A DNA stretch of 64,000 bases, from positions 372,001 to 436,000 of the forward strand of contig NZ_CP019431.1 in the NCBI RefSeq assembly GCF_009866765.1, in the 5' to 3' direction. The stretch is from Pseudomonas sp. S35 (GTDB lineage: Bacteria; Pseudomonadota; Gammaproteobacteria; Pseudomonadales; Pseudomonadaceae). Positions within the stretch are counted from its first letter, which is position 1. The number at the start of each line of letters is the position of its first letter. The position numbers and the translations under genes are program-made. Below are positions 55,673 to 64,000 of this stretch, piece after piece. The notes under the pieces are model-generated. The model worked only from the letters and a program-made list of their open reading frames with translations, made no database searches and was not told the DNA's origin.

Positions 55673-57580
55673 TCATACCTTGAATCTCCCCACGCACTGC
55701 TGCAGATTTGCTCCCAGTCGCGCCAACTCGATGCTCGCGGCCGCCGTCTGCTCGCTGGCGGCAGCGGTTTGCTCCGAGGCGTCGCGGACTTTCAACACGC
55801 TGCGATTGATTTCTTCGGCAACCGCACTTTGCTCCTCGGCCGCTGCGGCAATCTGCGGGTTCATTTCCTGGATGACGGCCACGGTGCGGGCGATCTCTGT
55901 CAGCGCGTCCCCGGCGTTGCGGGTCAGGCCGACGCTGTTGTCGGTGAGGGTGCGGCTGTAGTCCATGATGTCGGCCGCCTGTTGCGTGCCGCTGTGCAAG
56001 CCATCAATCAACTCTTCGATTTCTTCGGCAGACTGCTGGGTCCGCTGCGCGAGGCTACGCACCTCATCGGCGACCACCGCAAAGCCTTGACCGGCCTCAC
56101 CGGCCCGTGCGGCTTCTATCGCGGCGTTGAGCGCCAGCAGGTTGGTTTGCTGCGAGACCGACTTGATCACATCCAGCACGCTGCCGATTTTCTGGCCTTC
56201 GCGCTGCAGTCCTAGCATGGCTTCGCTGGAGCGAGCCATTTCATGCGCCAGGTGTTCAATTTGCGCCACTGCATCCGTCACCACCTGATCGCCCAGTTCA
56301 GCCTGTTGATTGGCCTGGTTGGCGGCGATTGACGCTTGCTCGGCGTGGCGTGCGACTTCCTGGGCGGTGGCGAGCATCTGGTTCATGGCCGTCGCCACCT
56401 GCTCGGTTTCATCACGCTGATCATTTACCCCGGCGCGGGTTTGTTCGGTGACGGTCGAGAGCTCCTCGGCGGCGCTGGCGATTTGTCGCGCGTTGTCGCT
56501 GATATTGCCGATCAGCCCCCGCAGGTTCAGCGTCATTTGGCTCATGCTGCGTTGCAACTGGCCCAGCTCATCGCGGCGCAGTGTCTGCACATCGTGGCTC
56601 AGATCGCCCTCGGCAATGCGATTGGCCACCGACAGCGCCTTGCGCAGCGGGTGCACGATTTGTCCGGCGATCACCCAGGCAGCCAGGGTGCCGAAGAGCA
56701 AGGCGGCGGCGGTGGTGCTTAACGTCTGGGTGCGGGCTTGCTCGGCTTCACGGTCGCGCCGCTGGGTCTGGTCCTGGCTCAGCAGGTCACTTTGCACAAG
56801 CAACTGATCCAGCTGCTGCTCCAACTGGTTGTGGGTGCTTTCGGTCGTGAGTTGGGCGTCCCTGAGGCGAGTCAGATGGGTGCGGAAGCTGAGCACGGCA
56901 TTTTTCAGTGCGCTGCTGTCGACCGGCAGCTTGGCCACGTCGGCCTGGGCGATTTCAAGGCTGCGCTCTGCGTCAACCACGGACTGGCCATAGGCATCCA
57001 GCGAACTCGCAGCCCAGGCCGGGCTCTTGGCTCGATCTTCGGCCTGCTCCATGGCCTGGCGCAGGTTCTCGACGGTATCCAGGGCCTTTTCATCGTCCTG
57101 GTCAGGTAAATCACTGGCCAGTTGTGCCAGCACATCGCCGGCCCGCGTGGCGCTCTGTGTCAGTTGTTCGCGGGCGTTTTCGCGCTTTTCCACCAGTGCG
57201 GGCACGCCCTTGAGGGTGGACTTGAACGTCGCGCAGATGCGGGTCATCTCCTGCAGGTATTGAAGGGATTTAGGGACTTTGAGGCGGTTCGACATTTCTG
57301 TCAGGGCCTTGTCGACCTTCTCCATGCTCGCGCTCAATCGATTGAGGCTTTCAGCCTCGTCCAGGGTGCGGTAGAGGATTCTATCGGCGCGCAGTTCTTC
57401 GCCCGCCACCGCCAATTGCGCCAACACGGTCAGCGTTTGCGAGCGGTAAAGGGAGGCAGCCAAGGCTTGCCAGCCGGTCACGGCAATGACAAGGCTCAGG
57501 GCCAGTACCAGGGCAAAACCCAGGGCCAGTTTGAGGGTGACACTGGCGTTACCCAGCAGATGAGTCATTCGACGAAGCAT
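55673..57580 (-). CDS. Methyl-accepting chemotaxis protein with HBM-type sensor domain, copy 1
   Basis: A 635-residue chemoreceptor: membrane helix 1 (about 15-37), a long all-helical periplasmic domain of about 250 residues, helix 2 (about 288-308), HAMP, and a cytoplasmic signalling domain with the hairpin tip [20 protein letters not shown] and [15 protein letters not shown]. The length and helical nature of the sensor domain fit the helical bimodular (HBM) class that detects organic acids in P. putida McpS and P. aeruginosa McpK (from memory). GGAGG precedes the ATG. No CheR/CheB-binding pentapeptide is at the C-terminus. It is tandem with a second receptor. Confidence 0.9.
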   Translation of the reverse strand: MLRRMTHLLGNASVTLKLALGFALVLALSLVIAVTGWQALAASLYRSQTLTVLAQLAVAGEELRADRILYRTLDEAESLNRLSASMEKVDKALTEMSNRLKVPKSLQYLQEMTRICATFKSTLKGVPALVEKRENAREQLTQSATRAGDVLAQLASDLPDQDDEKALDTVENLRQAMEQAEDRAKSPAWAASSLDAYGQSVVDAERSLEIAQADVAKLPVDSSALKNAVLSFRTHLTRLRDAQLTTESTHNQLEQQLDQLLVQSDLLSQDQTQRRDREAEQARTQTLSTTAAALLFGTLAAWVIAGQIVHPLRKALSVANRIAEGDLSHDVQTLRRDELGQLQRSMSQMTLNLRGLIGNISDNARQIASAAEELSTVTEQTRAGVNDQRDETEQVATAMNQMLATAQEVARHAEQASIAANQANQQAELGDQVVTDAVAQIEHLAHEMARSSEAMLGLQREGQKIGSVLDVIKSVSQQTNLLALNAAIEAARAGEAGQGFAVVADEVRSLAQRTQQSAEEIEELIDGLHSGTQQAADIMDYSRTLTDNSVGLTRNAGDALTEIARTVAVIQEMNPQIAAAAEEQSAVAEEINRSVLKVRDASEQTAAASEQTAAASIELARLGANLQQCVGRFKV

Positions 57581-57765
57581 GATTGACCTCCGACAAGTGA
57601 ACTAGCGGGCGTTCTTCTATGTGTCGGAGCACTGCGGGTGCGCGATCACACATGAACTGAGTTGAACGCTAGTGACTTTGAAGGTCGGGTGGGCCTGAAA
57701 AACGTGTAGGAAATTTCACAGATTGCAGGCGGCGACCCAGGGCAGGTCGCCGCACGGGGAGGGGG

Positions 57766-59682
57766 TCAGACGCGGAAGCGGCCGACCAATGCTTGCAGGT
57801 GGGTGCCCAGGCGCGCCAGTTCGGTGCTCGACGCGGCGGTCTCTTCACTGGCTGCTGCGGTCTGTTCCGATACATCGCGCACGTTCAATACGCTGCGGTT
57901 GATTTCTTCCGCCACGGCGCTTTGTTGTTCGGCGGCGGTGGCGATCTGGGAGTTCATCGCCTGGATGGTCGAGACCGTGCGCGTGATGTTCTCCAGCGCG
58001 CTCCCGGCACGGCGGGTCAGTTCGACGCTGCTGTCGGTGAGGTTGCGGCTGTTGTCCATGATGGACGCCACCTGTTGCGTACCGCTCTGCAGGCCGGCAA
58101 TCAGCTCTTCAATCTCTTCGGTGGACTTCTGGGTGCGCTGGGCCAGGCTGCGCACTTCATCGGCGACCACCGCGAAGCCACGTCCGGCTTCACCGGCGCG
58201 TGCGGCTTCAATCGCGGCGTTGAGGGCCAGCAGGTTGGTTTGCTGGGCCACGGACTTGATCACGTCGAGGACGCTGCCGATCTTGTCGCTTTCGCGTTTC
58301 AGGTCGCCCATGGCGACCGTGGAGTTGCCGACCTCAGTGGCCAGGCGCTCGATCTGGGCGATGGCTTCACCGACCACCTTGTCGCCTTCGCGGGCCTGCT
58401 GGTCAGCCGCTGCGGCAGCCTCGCAGGCTTCTTCGGCATTGCGTGCGACTTCCTGCACGGTGGCGGCCATCTCGTTCATGGCAGTGGCCACCTGGTCGGT
58501 TTCGACTTTCTGGCTGTTGACCCCGGCGCTGGTCTGCTCGGTAACCGCTGACAGTTGTTCGGCGGCGCTGGCGATTTGGGTGACACCGTCGCTGATGCCG
58601 CCGATCAATTCGCGCAGGCCCACGGTCATGCTTTGCATGGCCCGTTGCAGTTGGCCCAGTTCGTCCTGGCGCAAGGAGGTCAGGTTGTGGCTCAGGTCGC
58701 CCGAGGCGACGCGTTCGGCGACCTTGAGGGTTTGGTCCAGCGGGATGATGATCTGGCGGGTGATCGCCCAGGCGGCTACCAAGCCAAAGATCAACGCCAA
58801 CACAGTCGCCAGCAGCAACATGGACTTGGCTTGCGCGGCATCGGTGTCGCGCACCACGGTTTGGGAAATGGTCAGTTTGTCGCTGTGGCCGAGCAGCAGG
58901 TCGCCTTGGGCGCTCATGGTTTTAAGCGCTGCTGCGTTGGCCACTTGCGAGTCGCGGTACTGGCTGACGGCGGCGCGGTAGGCTTGCAGCGAGACGCTGG
59001 CCTGTTGCAGGTTGGTTGAATATTGATCAGGCAGTTGGCCGTTGAGGCCGGTGATTTTTTTCAGGGCGTTGTCGATGGCATCCAGTGCCGGTTGCTCGGC
59101 TTCGACCTTGCCGCTGTAGGTGTAGCCGCGTACCTGGAAGCGCGCCTGCTGGATCAGCTTGCTCACGTCCACCACGCTGTTGAACAGGCTGATGCTGTCG
59201 CCTTGCAGCAACGACTTTTCGATCTCGTTGATTTTGACTACCGCATTGTCAGCGGTGTCACCCAACTTGCTACGAGCGTTTTCGCGGTTCGCGCCGGCCT
59301 GCACCATGTCGCTGAATGCGCGCTTGTACTGGTCCACGGCGGCCAACTGCTCGTCGACCAGCGCCGCGTCGGCGGGTTGCTCGATCAGTTTGCGGGCGGT
59401 GTTCAGGCCGCTGTCGAGCTTGTTCAGCAACTCGCTGACCGCGCCCGGGCCTTGTTCGCCACGACGCATGTCATAGTCCAGGCGGGCGAGACGCAGGTCC
59501 TTGGTCAAGCCATTGAGGCTGGAGATAAAACCCAGCTTGTCACCGCGACTGATCACATCGCCCAAGCCGGTCCAGCCGGTGAGGGTGATCATCAGGGTGA
59601 GCAGTAATACCAGGCCGAAGCCCACGCCCAGCTTGGTTTTGACGCTGACATTCCCCAGCTTTTCGGCTAACCAACGATACAT
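57766..59682 (-). CDS. Methyl-accepting chemotaxis protein with HBM-type sensor domain, copy 2
   Basis: A 638-residue chemoreceptor with the same plan as its downstream neighbour: helix 1 (about 19-40), helical periplasmic domain of about 250 residues with [17 protein letters not shown] and [15 protein letters not shown], both close to the ligand-binding segments of McpS-type HBM domains as I recall them, helix 2 near 290-310, HAMP and signalling domain ([21 protein letters not shown]). The signalling halves of the two receptors are nearly identical while the sensor parts differ, so they likely detect different compounds. A GGGAG site precedes the ATG. Confidence 0.91.
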   Translation of the reverse strand: MYRWLAEKLGNVSVKTKLGVGFGLVLLLTLMITLTGWTGLGDVISRGDKLGFISSLNGLTKDLRLARLDYDMRRGEQGPGAVSELLNKLDSGLNTARKLIEQPADAALVDEQLAAVDQYKRAFSDMVQAGANRENARSKLGDTADNAVVKINEIEKSLLQGDSISLFNSVVDVSKLIQQARFQVRGYTYSGKVEAEQPALDAIDNALKKITGLNGQLPDQYSTNLQQASVSLQAYRAAVSQYRDSQVANAAALKTMSAQGDLLLGHSDKLTISQTVVRDTDAAQAKSMLLLATVLALIFGLVAAWAITRQIIIPLDQTLKVAERVASGDLSHNLTSLRQDELGQLQRAMQSMTVGLRELIGGISDGVTQIASAAEQLSAVTEQTSAGVNSQKVETDQVATAMNEMAATVQEVARNAEEACEAAAAADQQAREGDKVVGEAIAQIERLATEVGNSTVAMGDLKRESDKIGSVLDVIKSVAQQTNLLALNAAIEAARAGEAGRGFAVVADEVRSLAQRTQKSTEEIEELIAGLQSGTQQVASIMDNSRNLTDSSVELTRRAGSALENITRTVSTIQAMNSQIATAAEQQSAVAEEINRSVLNVRDVSEQTAAASEETAASSTELARLGTHLQALVGRFRV

Positions 59683-59762
59683 GCTGCGAACTCCCTTGGA
59701 ACAAGGCTTGGACTTATTCAGGGGTTATCGGCACGGCCCCGGGATTCTGTAGCAACATAGCT

Positions 59763-59861
59763 CCAATGTGGGAGAGGGCTTGCCCCCGATGGCGATGCAT
59801 CAGTCAGCTTATACGGCGCCTGACACACTGCTATCGGGGGCAAGCCGCCTCCTACATTGGA
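59763..59861. repeat. REPIN between rsmE and the chemoreceptor genes
   Basis: CCAATGTGGGAGAGGGCTTGCCCCCGAT and its inverted partner (ATCGGGGGCAAGC ... CTACATTGG) enclose about 45 bases. The arms carry several mismatches, so this is an older copy. It lies 12 bases past the rsmE stop codon. Confidence 0.82.
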
Positions 59862-59873
59862 TGTGCGGTGTGT

Positions 59874-60581
59874 TTAGAAGAGGCGGGCGAGGAGGGCCGT
59901 CACGGCGGTTTCGACACGCAGGATGCGCGCACCGAGTTGTACCGGCTGCAGGCCTGCCTTGGTCAACAGGTCGACTTCGTAGGGAATCCAGCCGCCCTCC
60001 GGGCCAATGGCCAGGGTCACTGGCTCATCCAGCCCTCGGGGACACGCCGGGTAATCACCCGGATGGCCGATCAGGCCCAGGGTGCCCTCGGTCATGGCCG
60101 GCAGGCGGTCTTCGACGAACGGCTTGAAGCGCTTCTCGATAATGATCTCGGGCAGCACTGTGTCCCGCGCCTGTTCCAGGCCGAGGATCAGTTGCTCGCG
60201 AATCGCCTCGGGCTCCAGGAACGGAGTTTGCCAGAAGCTCTTTTCCACCCGGTAACTGTTGAGCAGCACCACCTTCGGCACGCCCATTGCCGCCACGGTT
60301 TGCAGTACCCGGCGCAGCATTTTCGGGCGGGGCAGGGCCAGCAGCAGGGTCAGGGGCAATTTGGCCGGCGGCGGTTGGTCGAAGCTTACTTGCAGCTCGG
60401 CTTCGCTGGCCTCCAGGCGCAATAACTGCGCGCTGCCCATCAACCCGCCAATGCGCCCCACGCGCAGGCTATCGCCTACGGCGGCGCGGTGGACTTCGTG
60501 CATATGCACCAGGCGTCGATCACGCAGGATCACCCGGTCGGCCGCGATAAAGTCGGCCTCTTCAAGCAGCAGCAGGTTCAC
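59874..60581 (-). CDS. rsmE: 16S rRNA (uracil(1498)-N3)-methyltransferase
   Basis: A 235-residue SPOUT-class enzyme that methylates N3 of U1498 in the 30S decoding centre. An N-terminal PUA-like domain ([19 protein letters not shown]) precedes the knotted methyltransferase domain with [18 protein letters not shown] and [13 protein letters not shown], which bind S-adenosylmethionine. Length is normal. Its ATG overlaps the tatC stop by 4 bases, so it is last in the hisI-hisE-tatABC-rsmE transcript. Confidence 0.95.
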   Translation of the reverse strand: MNLLLLEEADFIAADRVILRDRRLVHMHEVHRAAVGDSLRVGRIGGLMGSAQLLRLEASEAELQVSFDQPPPAKLPLTLLLALPRPKMLRRVLQTVAAMGVPKVVLLNSYRVEKSFWQTPFLEPEAIREQLILGLEQARDTVLPEIIIEKRFKPFVEDRLPAMTEGTLGLIGHPGDYPACPRGLDEPVTLAIGPEGGWIPYEVDLLTKAGLQPVQLGARILRVETAVTALLARLF

Positions 60582-61369
60582 GGCTGGGTCGCTGGCGGCT
60601 GGTCGTCGTCGGCGGGTTGGTCATCCGGGTGTTCGCCACGCTTGCTGATCAAGCCGCTGAACAGGATGCCGATTTCGAACAGCATCCACATCGGCACAGC
60701 CAGCAGGGTCTGGGAGAAGATGTCCGGTGGGGTCAGGATCATGCCGACCACGAAGCAGCCGATGATCACGTACGGGCGGATCTTCTTCAGGTAGGCCACG
60801 TTGACCACGCCGATCCACACCAGCAACACCACCGCCACCGGGATTTCGAAGGCCACGCCAAAGGCGAAGAACAGCGTCATCACGAAGTCGAGGTAGCTGG
60901 TGATGTCGGTCATCATCTCCACACCGGCCGGGGTGGCGGCGGCGAAGAACTTGAAGATCAACGGGAACACCAGGAAGTACGCGAACGCCATGCCCGTGTA
61001 GAACAGCAGGATGCTCGATACCAGCAGCGGCACCGCGATGCGCTTCTCATGCTTGTACAGGCCGGGCGCGATAAAGCCCCAGATCTGATGCAGGATCACC
61101 GGGATCGCCAGGAACAGCGAGACCATCATCGTCAGCTTCAACGGCGTGAGGAATGGCGACGACACGTCGGTCGCGATCATCGTCGCCCCGGCCGGCAAGT
61201 ACTGGCGCAGCGGCGTGGAGACGAAGGTGTAGATCTGCTGGGTAAAGGCGAACAGCCCGGCAAAGATGATGAAGATGGCCGCTACGCAACGCAGCAGGCG
61301 GGTACGCAGCTCGGTGAGGTGCGAGACCAGCGGCATGTGCTGGTCGTTTTCCGGTTTATCAGCGCTCAT
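60578..61369 (-). CDS. tatC: Sec-independent protein translocase subunit TatC
   Basis: A 263-residue inner-membrane protein with six helices that receives twin-arginine signal peptides together with TatB. The cytosolic start [14 protein letters not shown] and the [20 protein letters not shown] and [18 protein letters not shown] regions are diagnostic. Start and stop overlap with tatB and rsmE by 4 bases each. The C-terminal tail is polar and Asp/Gln/Pro-rich. Confidence 0.96.
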   Translation of the reverse strand: MSADKPENDQHMPLVSHLTELRTRLLRCVAAIFIIFAGLFAFTQQIYTFVSTPLRQYLPAGATMIATDVSSPFLTPLKLTMMVSLFLAIPVILHQIWGFIAPGLYKHEKRIAVPLLVSSILLFYTGMAFAYFLVFPLIFKFFAAATPAGVEMMTDITSYLDFVMTLFFAFGVAFEIPVAVVLLVWIGVVNVAYLKKIRPYVIIGCFVVGMILTPPDIFSQTLLAVPMWMLFEIGILFSGLISKRGEHPDDQPADDDQPPATQP

Positions 61370-61767
61370 GGGGCTCGCGGCGGCAATGTAGGGTCATGGG
61401 GCGCGGGCGACGCAACGGGCGTCGGCGCAGGCTCGGTCGGGGTGGCAACGGCGGGCGGGACTTGTGCTGCAGGTGTGATGCTGTGTTCAGCCACAGGCGT
61501 TGCCGGTGTGGCCGGTTCATTCACCGGCGAAAGAATCTTCCGTGCTTCCTGCTCCAACGACAGAATATGTTCGTTGTGCAGCTGGCGGCGGATCTCGTCG
61601 GCGCCGATTTCCCGTTCAACTTCCTGTTTGATGGCGTTGAAACTGCGTTTCAGGCGCCCGATCCACAGGCCGGCCGTGCGTGCGGCACCGGGCAGGCGTT
61701 CCGGCCCCAGTACCAGCAGGGCCACGAGGCCGACGAGCAGCAGTTCAGAGAAGCTGATACCAAACAT
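61366..61767 (-). CDS. tatB: Sec-independent protein translocase subunit TatB
   Basis: A 133-residue protein: one N-terminal membrane helix ([25 protein letters not shown], with the conserved Glu at residue 8 and the GPERLP hinge), an amphipathic helix to about residue 60, and a variable C-terminal region rich in Pro, Ala and Thr. With TatC it forms the receptor for folded proteins with twin-arginine signals. It starts 10 bases after the tatA stop and overlaps tatC by 4. Confidence 0.95.
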   Translation of the reverse strand: MFGISFSELLLVGLVALLVLGPERLPGAARTAGLWIGRLKRSFNAIKQEVEREIGADEIRRQLHNEHILSLEQEARKILSPVNEPATPATPVAEHSITPAAQVPPAVATPTEPAPTPVASPAPHDPTLPPRAP

Positions 61768-61777
61768 TAGTCAGTGC

Positions 61778-62056
61778 TCACGAGTCTTTGCGGGTCGGCT
61801 CTTCGACTTTCTCAGCCTGCACGTCGAAGGTACGACGCTCGGTGATCGGCTGGGTGGCCTGCGGGTGTACAGGCTGCGCCGGCGGTACCGGATTGGCGGC
61901 CGGGTCGGCGGGTTTCTCGTCGTCGTTCATGGCTTTGCGAAAGCCCTTGATCGACTCGCCCACGTCGGTGCCCAGGTTCTTGAGTTTCTTGGTGCCGAAT
62001 ACCAGTACCACGACCACCAGAATGACGATCCAGTGTTTCCAGTCAAAAATGCCCAT
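61778..62056 (-). CDS. tatA: Sec-independent protein translocase subunit TatA
   Basis: A 92-residue pore-forming subunit: a short N-terminal helix ([16 protein letters not shown]), the [10 protein letters not shown] hinge, an amphipathic helix to about residue 45 and a Pro/Ala-rich tail. The length is normal for Pseudomonas TatA. It is 27 bases after hisE and 10 bases before tatB in a run of minus-strand genes. Confidence 0.95.
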   Translation of the reverse strand: MGIFDWKHWIVILVVVVLVFGTKKLKNLGTDVGESIKGFRKAMNDDEKPADPAANPVPPAQPVHPQATQPITERRTFDVQAEKVEEPTRKDS

Positions 62057-62083
62057 GCTGCAAATCCTCTAGTCTTAAGTTAT

Positions 62084-62416
62084 TCAAGCGGACGGGCGCG
62101 AGGCCTTTTCGGCATGCCCGGACAAGCCGAAGCGACGGTCCAGTTCATCCAGCACGGCCTGTGGATGCTGCCCCAGTTGGGCGAGCATGACCAGGCTATG
62201 GAACCACAAGTCGGCGGTCTCATAGATGACATCGCTGCAGTCGCCGCTGATTTGTGCGTCCTTGGCGGCGATGATGGTCTCGACGGACTCTTCGCCGAGC
62301 TTTTCCAGAATTTTGTTCAGGCCCTTGTGGTACAGGCTGGCGACGTAGGAGCTGTCGGCGTCCGCGCCTTTGCGGTCTTCCAGCACCTGTGCCACGCGGT
62401 TCAGGGTATCGCTCAT
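62084..62416 (-). CDS. hisE: Phosphoribosyl-ATP pyrophosphatase
   Basis: A 110-residue enzyme that removes pyrophosphate from phosphoribosyl-ATP, the second step of histidine synthesis. Family marks: [21 protein letters not shown] and the metal-binding AKDAQI and [14 protein letters not shown] helices. The frame is open upstream within hisI, but [17 protein letters not shown] is the start. It follows hisI by 2 bases; in many enterics the two enzymes are fused, here they are separate. Confidence 0.95.
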   Translation of the reverse strand: MSDTLNRVAQVLEDRKGADADSSYVASLYHKGLNKILEKLGEESVETIIAAKDAQISGDCSDVIYETADLWFHSLVMLAQLGQHPQAVLDELDRRFGLSGHAEKASRPSA

Positions 62417-62418
62417 GG

Positions 62419-62811
62419 TCAGTGTCCTGCGGAGTAAATGGCGTGCGGGTCTTTGAGCACCGGCTCTACAACCTTCCACTCGCCGTTCTCGAACACGCGG
62501 TAGAAGCAGCTGTGACGGCCGGTGTGGCAAGCGATGTCGCCGATCTGCTCGACCTTGAGGATCACCACGTCGGCGTCGCAGTCGATGCGCATCTCGTGCA
62601 GGGTCTGTACGTGCCCGGACTCTTCGCCCTTGCGCCACAGTTTGCCACGGGAACGTGACCAGTAAATGGCGCGCTGCTCAGCGGCGGTGAGGCTCAGGGC
62701 CTCGCGGTTCATCCAGGCCATCATCAGCACGCGCCCGGTCTTGTAGTCCTGGGCAATGGCCGGCACCAGGCCGTCACTGTCCCACTTGATCTCGTCCAGC
62801 CAGTCTTTCAT
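62419..62811 (-). CDS. hisI: Phosphoribosyl-AMP cyclohydrolase
   Basis: A 130-residue metal enzyme that opens the adenine ring of phosphoribosyl-AMP, the third step of histidine synthesis. Signatures: [38 protein letters not shown] and the metal-binding Cys/Asp cluster [15 protein letters not shown] with [12 protein letters not shown]. The frame is open upstream as far as 63183 inside ubi[12 protein letters not shown] is the true start. It heads the hisI-hisE-tatABC-rsmE run, 41 bases after ubiB. Confidence 0.96.
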   Translation of the reverse strand: MKDWLDEIKWDSDGLVPAIAQDYKTGRVLMMAWMNREALSLTAAEQRAIYWSRSRGKLWRKGEESGHVQTLHEMRIDCDADVVILKVEQIGDIACHTGRHSCFYRVFENGEWKVVEPVLKDPHAIYSAGH

Positions 62812-62852
62812 GTTCGGCTCCGGCAATTTGCGACAGTGTATAACCGGATTGG

Positions 62853-64000
62853 CTATCGACGCACGATCAGATAAACACCCACGGCGACCATGATGCCAGC
62901 AGGCCAGTGGCCCAACTGGTTCAACGGCCCGCCGATGGCCAGCATCACCCCACCGACCAGATGCGCGGCGCCCAGCAGGCGCAGGAACCAGTCGTCCTTG
63001 CGTTTGTGCCACGGCGGCGGCGGGTCTTTGGCGTGGGGCTGGGACATGCGCTCCAGCAGGTCGCGGGTCATGTTGGCCAGGTGCGGCAGTTGTTCGAACT
63101 GGCTGTGCAGGTTGCCCAGCACGGTTTTCGGGCTCATGCGCTCGCGCATCCAGCGCTCCAGGAACGGCTGGGCGGTGTTCCACAGGTCGAGGTCGGGGTA
63201 CAGCTGACGGCCCAGGCCTTCGATGTTGAGCAAGGTTTTTTGCAGCAGGACCAACTGCGGCTGCACTTCCATATTGAAGCGCCGCGCCGTCTGGAACAGG
63301 CGCATCAACACCTGGCCGAAGGAGATGTCCTTCAGCGGTTTTTCAAAGATTGGCTCGCACACGGTGCGGATCGCGGCTTCGAATTCGTTGAGCTTGGTTT
63401 CTGCCGGCACCCAGCCCGAATCGATGTGCAACTGCGCCACGCGGCGGTAGTCGCGCTTGAAGAAGGCAAACAGGTTGCGCGCCAGGTAGTCCTGGTCTTC
63501 CGGCGTGAGGCTGCCGACGATGCCGCAGTCGATCGCGATGTACTGCGGGCTCCACGGGTTGACGGTGCTGACGAAGATATTGCCGGGGTGCATGTCGGCG
63601 TGGAAGAAACTGTCGCGAAACACCTGGGTGAAGAAAATCTCCACGCCGCGCTCGGCAAGCATCTTCATGTCGGTGCGCTGGTCGGCCAGGGTCGCGAGGT
63701 CGGTGACCTGCACGCCGTAGATGCGTTCCATCACCAGCACTTTGGGGCGGCACCAGTCCCAATACACTTGCGGCACGTACAGCAACGGCGAGCCTTCGAA
63801 GTTGCGCTTGAGCTGGCTGGCGTTGGCCGCTTCGCGCAGCAGGTCGAGTTCGTCATAGATGGTTTTTTCGTAGTCGGCGACCACGTCCACCGGGTGCAGC
63901 AGGCGCGCATCGGCAGAGAAGCGTTCGGCGGCGCGGGCGAGGATGAACAGCCATGCCAGGTCCTGGCCGATGATCGGCTTGAGGCCAGGGCGGATCACCT
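62853..64000 (-). CDS. ubiB: Ubiquinone biosynthesis protein UbiB (5' end outside the window)
   Basis: The last 382 or so codons of UbiB, an atypical ADCK-type kinase-like membrane protein needed for ubiquinone synthesis. Visible are the ATP-grasping middle region ([18 protein letters not shown]), [12 protein letters not shown] with the catalytic-loop Asp, and the metal-binding [15 protein letters not shown]. Two C-terminal membrane helices ([17 protein letters not shown] and [15 protein letters not shown]) anchor it. The full protein is about 535 residues, so roughly 150 are missing at the right edge; a GTG at 63998 is not the true start. Confidence 0.95.
   Translation of the reverse strand, partial: VIRPGLKPIIGQDLAWLFILARAAERFSADARLLHPVDVVADYEKTIYDELDLLREAANASQLKRNFEGSPLLYVPQVYWDWCRPKVLVMERIYGVQVTDLATLADQRTDMKMLAERGVEIFFTQVFRDSFFHADMHPGNIFVSTVNPWSPQYIAIDCGIVGSLTPEDQDYLARNLFAFFKRDYRRVAQLHIDSGWVPAETKLNEFEAAIRTVCEPIFEKPLKDISFGQVLMRLFQTARRFNMEVQPQLVLLQKTLLNIEGLGRQLYPDLDLWNTAQPFLERWMRERMSPKTVLGNLHSQFEQLPHLANMTRDLLERMSQPHAKDPPPPWHKRKDDWFLRLLGAAHLVGGVMLAIGGPLNQLGHWPAGIMVAVGVYLIVRR

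Noticed and set aside
62419..63183. Fusion of HisI with an upstream 124-residue domain
   Set aside because: The upstream part is an alternate frame of ubiB rich in Arg, Pro and Ala; HisI starts at 62811 with normal family length.

Overview
The window is a stretch of chromosome from a Pseudomonas, most probably of the P. fluorescens group. Evidence: about 60% GC with strong third-position GC, the typical Pseudomonas neighbours (gpmI-rhodanese-grxC-secB, ntrBC-glnA-thiI-typA, opgGH, tatABC-hisIE-ubiB), and many short palindromes of the GTGGGAGGGGGC type that litter fluorescens-group genomes. From memory, gene order largely matches P. aeruginosa PAO1 from about PA5065 to PA5131.

Layout. 1-7.2 kb: gpmI (-), rhodanese-like protein, grxC, secB (+), trmL (-), a small membrane-anchored protein (+), then a 490-bp non-coding stretch with three copies of a hairpin repeat, and the nitrogen two-component pair ntrB-ntrC (-). 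7.2-14.2 kb: a cupin lipoprotein, a secreted chorismate mutase, glnA with a sigma-54 promoter and an NtrC-type site, thiI, typA and a YkgJ-family protein. 14.4-24 kb: glgP, a DUF2339/DUF3999 membrane-protein pair, fbp, a small lipoprotein and a lipocalin.

24-40 kb is a complete histidine utilisation (hut) locus: hutF (-), hutC-hutD (+) and a long run hutU-permease-hutXWV-hutH1-hutH2-hutT-hutI-hutG (+). It encodes uptake of histidine and urocanate and five steps to glutamate, ammonia and formate. A HutC-like operator lies between hutF and hutC, and a second overlaps the predicted start of the hutU transcript just after a sigma-54 promoter. The upstream hutH copy (hutH1) lacks the Ala-Ser-Gly triad that forms the catalytic MIO group.

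40-45.6 kb is the accessory region: a 1444-residue prePAAR/PAAR-Rhs protein with an HNH/Endo VII (GH-E-like) nuclease tip, its presumed immunity gene, and beyond that a broken second immunity gene fused to a scrap of rhs sequence, which is the trace of an earlier toxin module. This is the most lineage-specific part of the window. In PAO1 the same place (between hutG and pip) carries a vgrG/phospholipase effector set (from memory), so it looks like a type VI effector hotspot.

45.8-64 kb: pip-dtd, opgG-opgH (periplasmic glucans), a polar amino-acid ABC transporter with two tandem binding proteins, two tandem chemoreceptors, then rsmE, tatC, tatB, tatA, hisE, hisI and the 3' part of ubiB (all -), which runs off the right edge.

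Nitrogen control links the window: NtrBC, its target glnA, and the hut genes that release ammonia and glutamate are all present, with sigma-54 elements at glnA, hutU and possibly ntrB. No tRNA, rRNA, CRISPR array or intact insertion sequence was seen.
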